Below, piece after piece: positions 60,001-64,000 of a stretch of 64,000 nucleotides of DNA. The first letter of the stretch is position 1. The number at the start of each line of letters is the position of its first letter. The notes under the pieces were generated by a model. It ran no database searches and was not told where the DNA came from. It worked only from the letters and a program-made list of their open reading frames with translations. Made by a program: the position numbers and the translations under genes. This DNA is from Cucumis sativus (Eukaryota; Streptophyta; Magnoliopsida; Cucurbitales; Cucurbitaceae), in NCBI RefSeq assembly GCF_000004075.3, contig NC_026661.2, forward strand, positions 2,480,001 to 2,544,000. The letters run 5' to 3'.

Positions 60001-62355
60001 GTAATATCCACAAGATTAAAAATAATGTAGAATTACAAAGTTGAAATTTGTTTTGTTTGTCATAGATTTCTGGTAATCCTTATAGTACAATTTTCGATTT
60101 TGTGTTAAAAGTGAATCTTAAATTTTGAAACAATGTCTTGGTCAATTACAATTTCCCAACGATAATTTTGAATGACATCGAATTTAAACTCTACAAAATT
60201 CTTCATCGGAATTGAGTTGAATTGAATTCTCATGCAGGTAAAGAACTTCATTACAGACATTCTACGGCGGAGCTCAAGGATATGGATATCGGAGTTGGAA
60301 TCCAACCTATCGACGATGTGGGACGGCATTGAATTAGAAATGGCAAAGAACAAACAATCGGGTTTCAGAAACTTTCTCCAACCAGCTCTTTTCAATTTCT
60401 TCTCCAAAACTCTCGCCGGCGCCGACACTGCAAAATCACCGGAAGTGGCAAAATCCGGATACATAGACGTCATAATCTGGCTCGGCCTCCAGCTCGTTCC
60501 CACCATCCACATCGGCGTTCTCCAGCCCCTTGAAGAAATATTCCTTCACTCTTTCCGCTTACCCTTTTTCCCCATTGCTTCCCGCTACCAAAGACTCTAC
60601 GATTTCTTCCAAAAAGAAGGTACTTTCTCCTTTAAACCACATTATCTCTGTCTCTTTTTTTTCATTTTCATTAATGATAAGTAAGCTTAATCGACCATCC
60701 ATTGGTTAATGAATTAGAATATAAAAAATGCTAATAATATACATATACACACTACAGGTAGTTTGATAACTTGGAACAAAATTGTAATATAACATTGTTT
60801 GGGAGTACATTACATATATTTTCCAAACAAATGGCCATGTTTAAAGTTATTTTTATAGTTTTAGGTGCGGAGAAGGTTAGAATTTAATTTTTCCAACCAC
60901 TCATTGTAGATAATTCTTAACATATGGACTAGATTCTAATTATAATCTATAAAAATCAAACTTTTTCTTATATTTTTTAATCTCTAATTTAAGATCATAA
61001 TCTACATTTTTGATGTGTAAGGATCTATTAAAGACAAAATTGATAGTTCAAAAGCTTATTAGATATTTTTTATAATGAACGAAGTACTATAGATTTAAAT
61101 TTTAGAGCAGGACTAAAACTAGAATCTAGAGATAATTGTACTATTAATCCAAAATTACAGATACAATGAAATTTGCTCTTTTTAAAATGTAATATTTTGT
61201 TGTCGTCATCAACGGAAATTATTGAAACGACTTTATGATGCATGCATATAGGACTCAACCCTTGCATTTTGCACTTGCCAACTGCTTGCTCCTCCATTTT
61301 CAATCATGTAACTCTAAAAACTGAGAGCAAGATCACAACCCATGCGGACTATAATCCATTTTGATAATTTTACTTCGATATAATATGAAGAAAAAAATCT
61401 TAAAACCCAAGTTTTTGAAAAGTAGGGACATTTCTTCTTGTTCTTCTGCTCAAAATTTGGGTTACTTGCATGGGATATTTGGACCCCAACATTTATTATA
61501 GTTGTTTCCAACTATTCTAATCTACAGCTATTTACAATATTACTATTTCAAATCTCTCTTTCCGTTTACTACTATCTCTTTCTCTTGTTATTTACTATAT
61601 TCTACTCAAACTAAAACAGTCTATACTCTAAACAATTATAGACTATGATAACTAATTCAACACTTTAAACACGTTGTAAAATTTAGTGTTTGTTGTGTTT
61701 TTGAACAGGGGCAGAAGTTGTTGAGCGAGGTGTCACCGAGTTCGGGTTAACAAAGGAAGAAGCCATTCACAATCTCATCTTCACCATGGGCTTCAACGCC
61801 TATGGTGGCTTCAGTCTCTTCTTCCCTGTTCTACTTGACCGTATACTCAATGATAAAACCGGTCTACAACAAAGAATCCTCAAGGAAGTCAGGTCAAAAT
61901 CCAGCTCTGGTCTGACCTTCGAGTCAGTCAAGGAGATGGACCTCATCTACTCCATCGTCTACGAGACACTCCGGCTTGACCCCCCAGTTCCCTCCCAATA
62001 CGCCAGAGCCAGAAAAGATTTCAAGCTAACTTCCTACAATTCAACGTATAACATCAAGAAAGGGGAACTGCTTTGTGGGTATCAGCCGCTGGTGATGAGA
62101 GATCCAGAGGTGTTCGATGAACCGGAGGCGTTTAATCCAGACCGATTCCGGGGAGAGAAAGGGGCAGCGCTGCTGGATTATTTATTTTGGTCGAATGGGC
62201 CGCAAACGGGGACACCGAGCGAGAAGAACAAGCAGTGTGCTGGGAAGGATTTAGTGGTGCTGACGGGGGTGGTGTTTGTGGCTTACATATTTAAAAGGTA
62301 TGATTCGATTGCTGGGGAAGGAGGTTCCATTACAGCTTTTCAAAGGGCTAATTGA
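57059..62355 (+). CDS. HPL: Fatty acid hydroperoxide lyase, CYP74B
   Basis: Exons 57059-57475, 60238-60619 and 61709-62355; 481 residues, phases closed. Introns are 2.8 kb and 1.1 kb. The start could be the ATG at 57059 or 57071 (MTSGGMPSIP). The Pro/Ser-rich first 20 residues could be a weak plastid signal. PLRNIPGSYGLPLLGSIGDR opens the P450 core. FDMEIVEKNNVLVGDFMPS, FNAYGGF (modified I-helix without the usual oxygen-binding Thr) and ETLR (ExxR) follow. The CYP74 haem loop is NGPQTGTPSEKNKQCAGKDL with Cys443. The end SITAFQRAN and the AYLDTSEPNHSKVKNF stretch match CYP74B 13-hydroperoxide lyases rather than AOS (CYP74A) or 9/13-HPL (CYP74C). The enzyme splits 13-hydroperoxides into C6 aldehydes (green-leaf volatiles) and 12-oxo acids without O2 or NADPH. 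Confidence 0.94.
59503..59529. repeat. (AT)n microsatellite in HPL intron 1
   Basis: About 13 AT units in the first HPL intron. Confidence 0.9.
59780..59855. repeat. Polypurine tract in HPL intron 1
   Basis: A long stretch of almost only A and G (GAAGAAAGAAGAAAGAAGG and similar) on the plus strand. This explains the Phe/Ser/Pro-rich frames seen on the minus strand, which I do not regard as genes. Confidence 0.7.
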
Positions 62356-63068
62356 AAAGTGAAAGTGAATTATATATACATTATGTATCGTTTATTGAGA
62401 GATGCACTTTTCTTGTTCAATGGCTTCTTTCTTATGTATGAGTTTGGAGCCAAAATGGGAAGATTTGGAATGAATAAATCAATAAAATCAAGATTTACTT
62501 TACCTTTTAAAATAGTAGGTTTTGTTTTTAAAATTTGGGTAAGAATTCAAACATTTACATAAGAAATGGAAAACCCGTCGGTAAAAAAAATTAAGAAAAA
62601 CAAACATAAATTTCATAAACCAAATAATTACCAAACTGCTTTAGCAGCTTACGAATTTACTTGATTCAATCTCAATGGCAGAATGTGTAGTGGCATGACA
62701 ATGGTTCTAAACCATCCCACCCCTGGCAAAGCAAAAGAATATTTGTATATATCCAACTAGTGCAAATCCAAAAGAATTTGCTTTCACAGTCAGAGAGAGG
62801 ACCTTAAAAATTCACAATGAAGGTGACAAATGACTGAATGAGTAAACACGACATCTTCAAGAACACATTAGTTGCTTTCAACTAATGAACCTTTTCTTAT
62901 GATGAACTAACAATGGTAATTGACATTTCAATTCACTAAACATACCTGTAATAATCACTTTCGATCTATTTTGAGTAAAATTTAAGTTACTATCCGAAAA
63001 AGATAAATATATTTATCAGAAAACAAAAAATCAGGATGGAAAGAAGTGATACTGTTTGGATGCTCTCT
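62356..63068. other. Convergent 3' ends of HPL and DUF1068 genes
   Basis: Holds the HPL 3' UTR at the left and the DUF1068 gene 3' UTR at the right. No other gene seen. Confidence 0.6.
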
Positions 63069-63415
63069 TTATGCAGTTTGAATATTTCCCTGTTTTTGAG
63101 TACGAGATTTGGCAGTGCCTTCTTTCCATCCCCTTTGGCGAGCCCTTTGCTCCCACATAGCTGTTAGTCTCTTTTGTGCTGTTAATACTGCTTCAGCTTT
63201 CTCTCTTGCTTCTTCACATGTTTCCATCCCAGAATTGCACTTGTCTGCTTCTTTTTGATACTGGGATGTCATCTTTTTCGCCTCGAGTAGAGCCACATCG
63301 GCACGGCGTTGATTTTCCAAAGCTTCGGCTTCCTTTAACTTCAGTTCCTCTAATAATAGGTCTGCAAAGTTCTTCTCTGTGTCTCGACTCACTTCTGGGT
63401 CATGCTTAACACAAT
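63069..63415 (-). CDS. DUF1068 family protein, last exon
   Basis: Terminal exon of a minus-strand gene; the acceptor is TTTTGCAG just above 63415 and the stop is TAA at 63071-63069. Earlier exons lie beyond 64000 or in DNA I could not recognise. The frame gives CVKHDPEVSRDTEKNFADLL, a long charged helix (EELKLKEAEALENQRRADVA, ADKCNSGMETCEEAREKAEA) and RLTAMWEQRARQRGWKEG. This is the C-terminal coiled-coil half of the plant DUF1068 family (Arabidopsis At4g04360, At2g32580, At4g30996 type). Those proteins carry an N-terminal membrane segment, absent here. Function is unknown to me. An apparent start at 63428 is TTG in the intron and was rejected. Confidence 0.85.
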
Positions 63416-64000
63416 CTGCAAAATGCAATGAGTGATTACGATCTAAGAAGCATGGATTTGATTAGCATTTCCGTGCCCGACATGATTTGGACGCTTTTTA
63501 GAGAAATAAATGTGATACACTAATTGTACAAAGCCAACACACAATTTCTTCTTGTTTAAAAGTGATATATATGATTTCAAATGCACGTTTTAATAAACTG
63601 TCCTTGTCATGTATGTGTTCAAAATTGTAAAAAAATGGTGTGTCCTCATGTTCATGTTGTGTCTAATCCATATCGGTGCTTCTTAGACTGCAGTCCAGCG
63701 ATTGAATTTTATAGGTTAAACAAAGGAAAAAATTCTAATCCATCTCTTCTCCGTGATCTTTTATCACAACTCTGGTATCAGTTCACTATAGTGAAAGGAA
63801 GGTGACATCAATGGCAGTTGGAATAAGAATGAAATATGAGGAAAGAAATCCAAAGAGCTATTATGTCTACAAGAGCTGAGCCCGAAACTTCATATCGATG
63901 GTAAACAATGAGCTATCCAAGTTCACCATTCATGATTGTGGCCTTACACTCATAGTCAGTTCATCACACACAATTTTCAGAAGCACTTATGAATCTTGAC
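63416..64000 (-). other. Presumed intron of the DUF1068 gene with repeat relic
   Basis: No exon recognised. 63590-63700 contains ATGTATGTGTTC, GTGTGTCCTCATG and ends TGCTTCTTAGACT, matching the right end of the insert in the FAD-gene intron (20930-21080). Confidence 0.5.

Noticed and set aside
59660-60013. Minus-strand frames rich in Phe, Ser and Pro in HPL intron 1
   Set aside because: They are the complement of a polypurine tract; several overlapping frames show the same composition and no domain.
1-64000. A single dedicated new defence system or biosynthetic cluster
   Set aside because: The genes are unrelated housekeeping, signalling and metabolic genes; apart from the RTL1-UFD1-HPL order nothing ties them together.

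Overview
This window is nuclear DNA from a flowering plant. Genes are split by GT-AG introns, intergenic DNA is very AT-rich, and the proteins match well-known eudicot families. A cucurbit (Cucumis or a close relative) is my best guess. The reason is that AT-rich inverted repeats built on CTATCANTGATAG, with TTTACAAAATATAACAAAAT-type arms, recur through the window, and I remember that family as abundant in cucurbits. This is an inference, not a database result.

Layout. 1-990 (+): 3' end of a DOMON/cytochrome b561 gene. 991-6237: repeat-rich spacer. 6238-9489 (+): EBS, a BAH-PHD histone reader. 11359-16951 (-): beta-adaptin of AP-1/AP-2, 15 exons, with a short upstream ORF that ends on its start codon. 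17928-18347 (-): small plastid-type cupin, head to head with 19521-24797 (+), an 18-exon FAD oxidoreductase of the lycopene-cyclase-like type. 24992-26922 (-): conserved plant protein of unknown function with one membrane segment, tail to tail with the previous gene. 26923-38562: gene-poor AT-rich DNA whose only recognisable gene is a small CLE peptide precursor at 32547-32759 (-). 38563-42723 (+): LysM receptor kinase CERK1, 12 exons including a 5-nt microexon. 43698-45620 (-): decayed non-LTR retrotransposon split by a 932-bp CACTA element. 46907-49382 (+): RNase III-like RTL1. 50611-53786 (+): UFD1/zinc-finger protein. 57059-62355 (+): CYP74B hydroperoxide lyase. 63069-63415 (-): last exon of a DUF1068 gene that continues past the right edge.

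The genes are not an operon or a single pathway. The last three plus-strand genes (RTL1, UFD1-family, HPL) repeat the order of Arabidopsis At4g15417-At4g15420-At4g15440 as I recall it, so this is probably a conserved ancestral block. Several genes have defence or signalling roles (chitin perception, dsRNA cleavage, green-leaf volatiles, CLE peptide), but nothing in the sequence shows co-regulation.

Exon boundaries were set by hand from GT/AG sites, reading-frame continuity and family similarity. The phase of each complete gene closes to an open frame; individual junctions could be off by a base or two. I found no tRNA, rRNA, CRISPR or bacterial-type system. The most interesting items are the CERK1 microexon, the CLE gene whose motif has Ser in place of the usual Pro7, the beta-adaptin upstream ORF with an ATGA overlap, the CACTA-in-LINE nest, and the inverted-repeat array in the last EBS intron.
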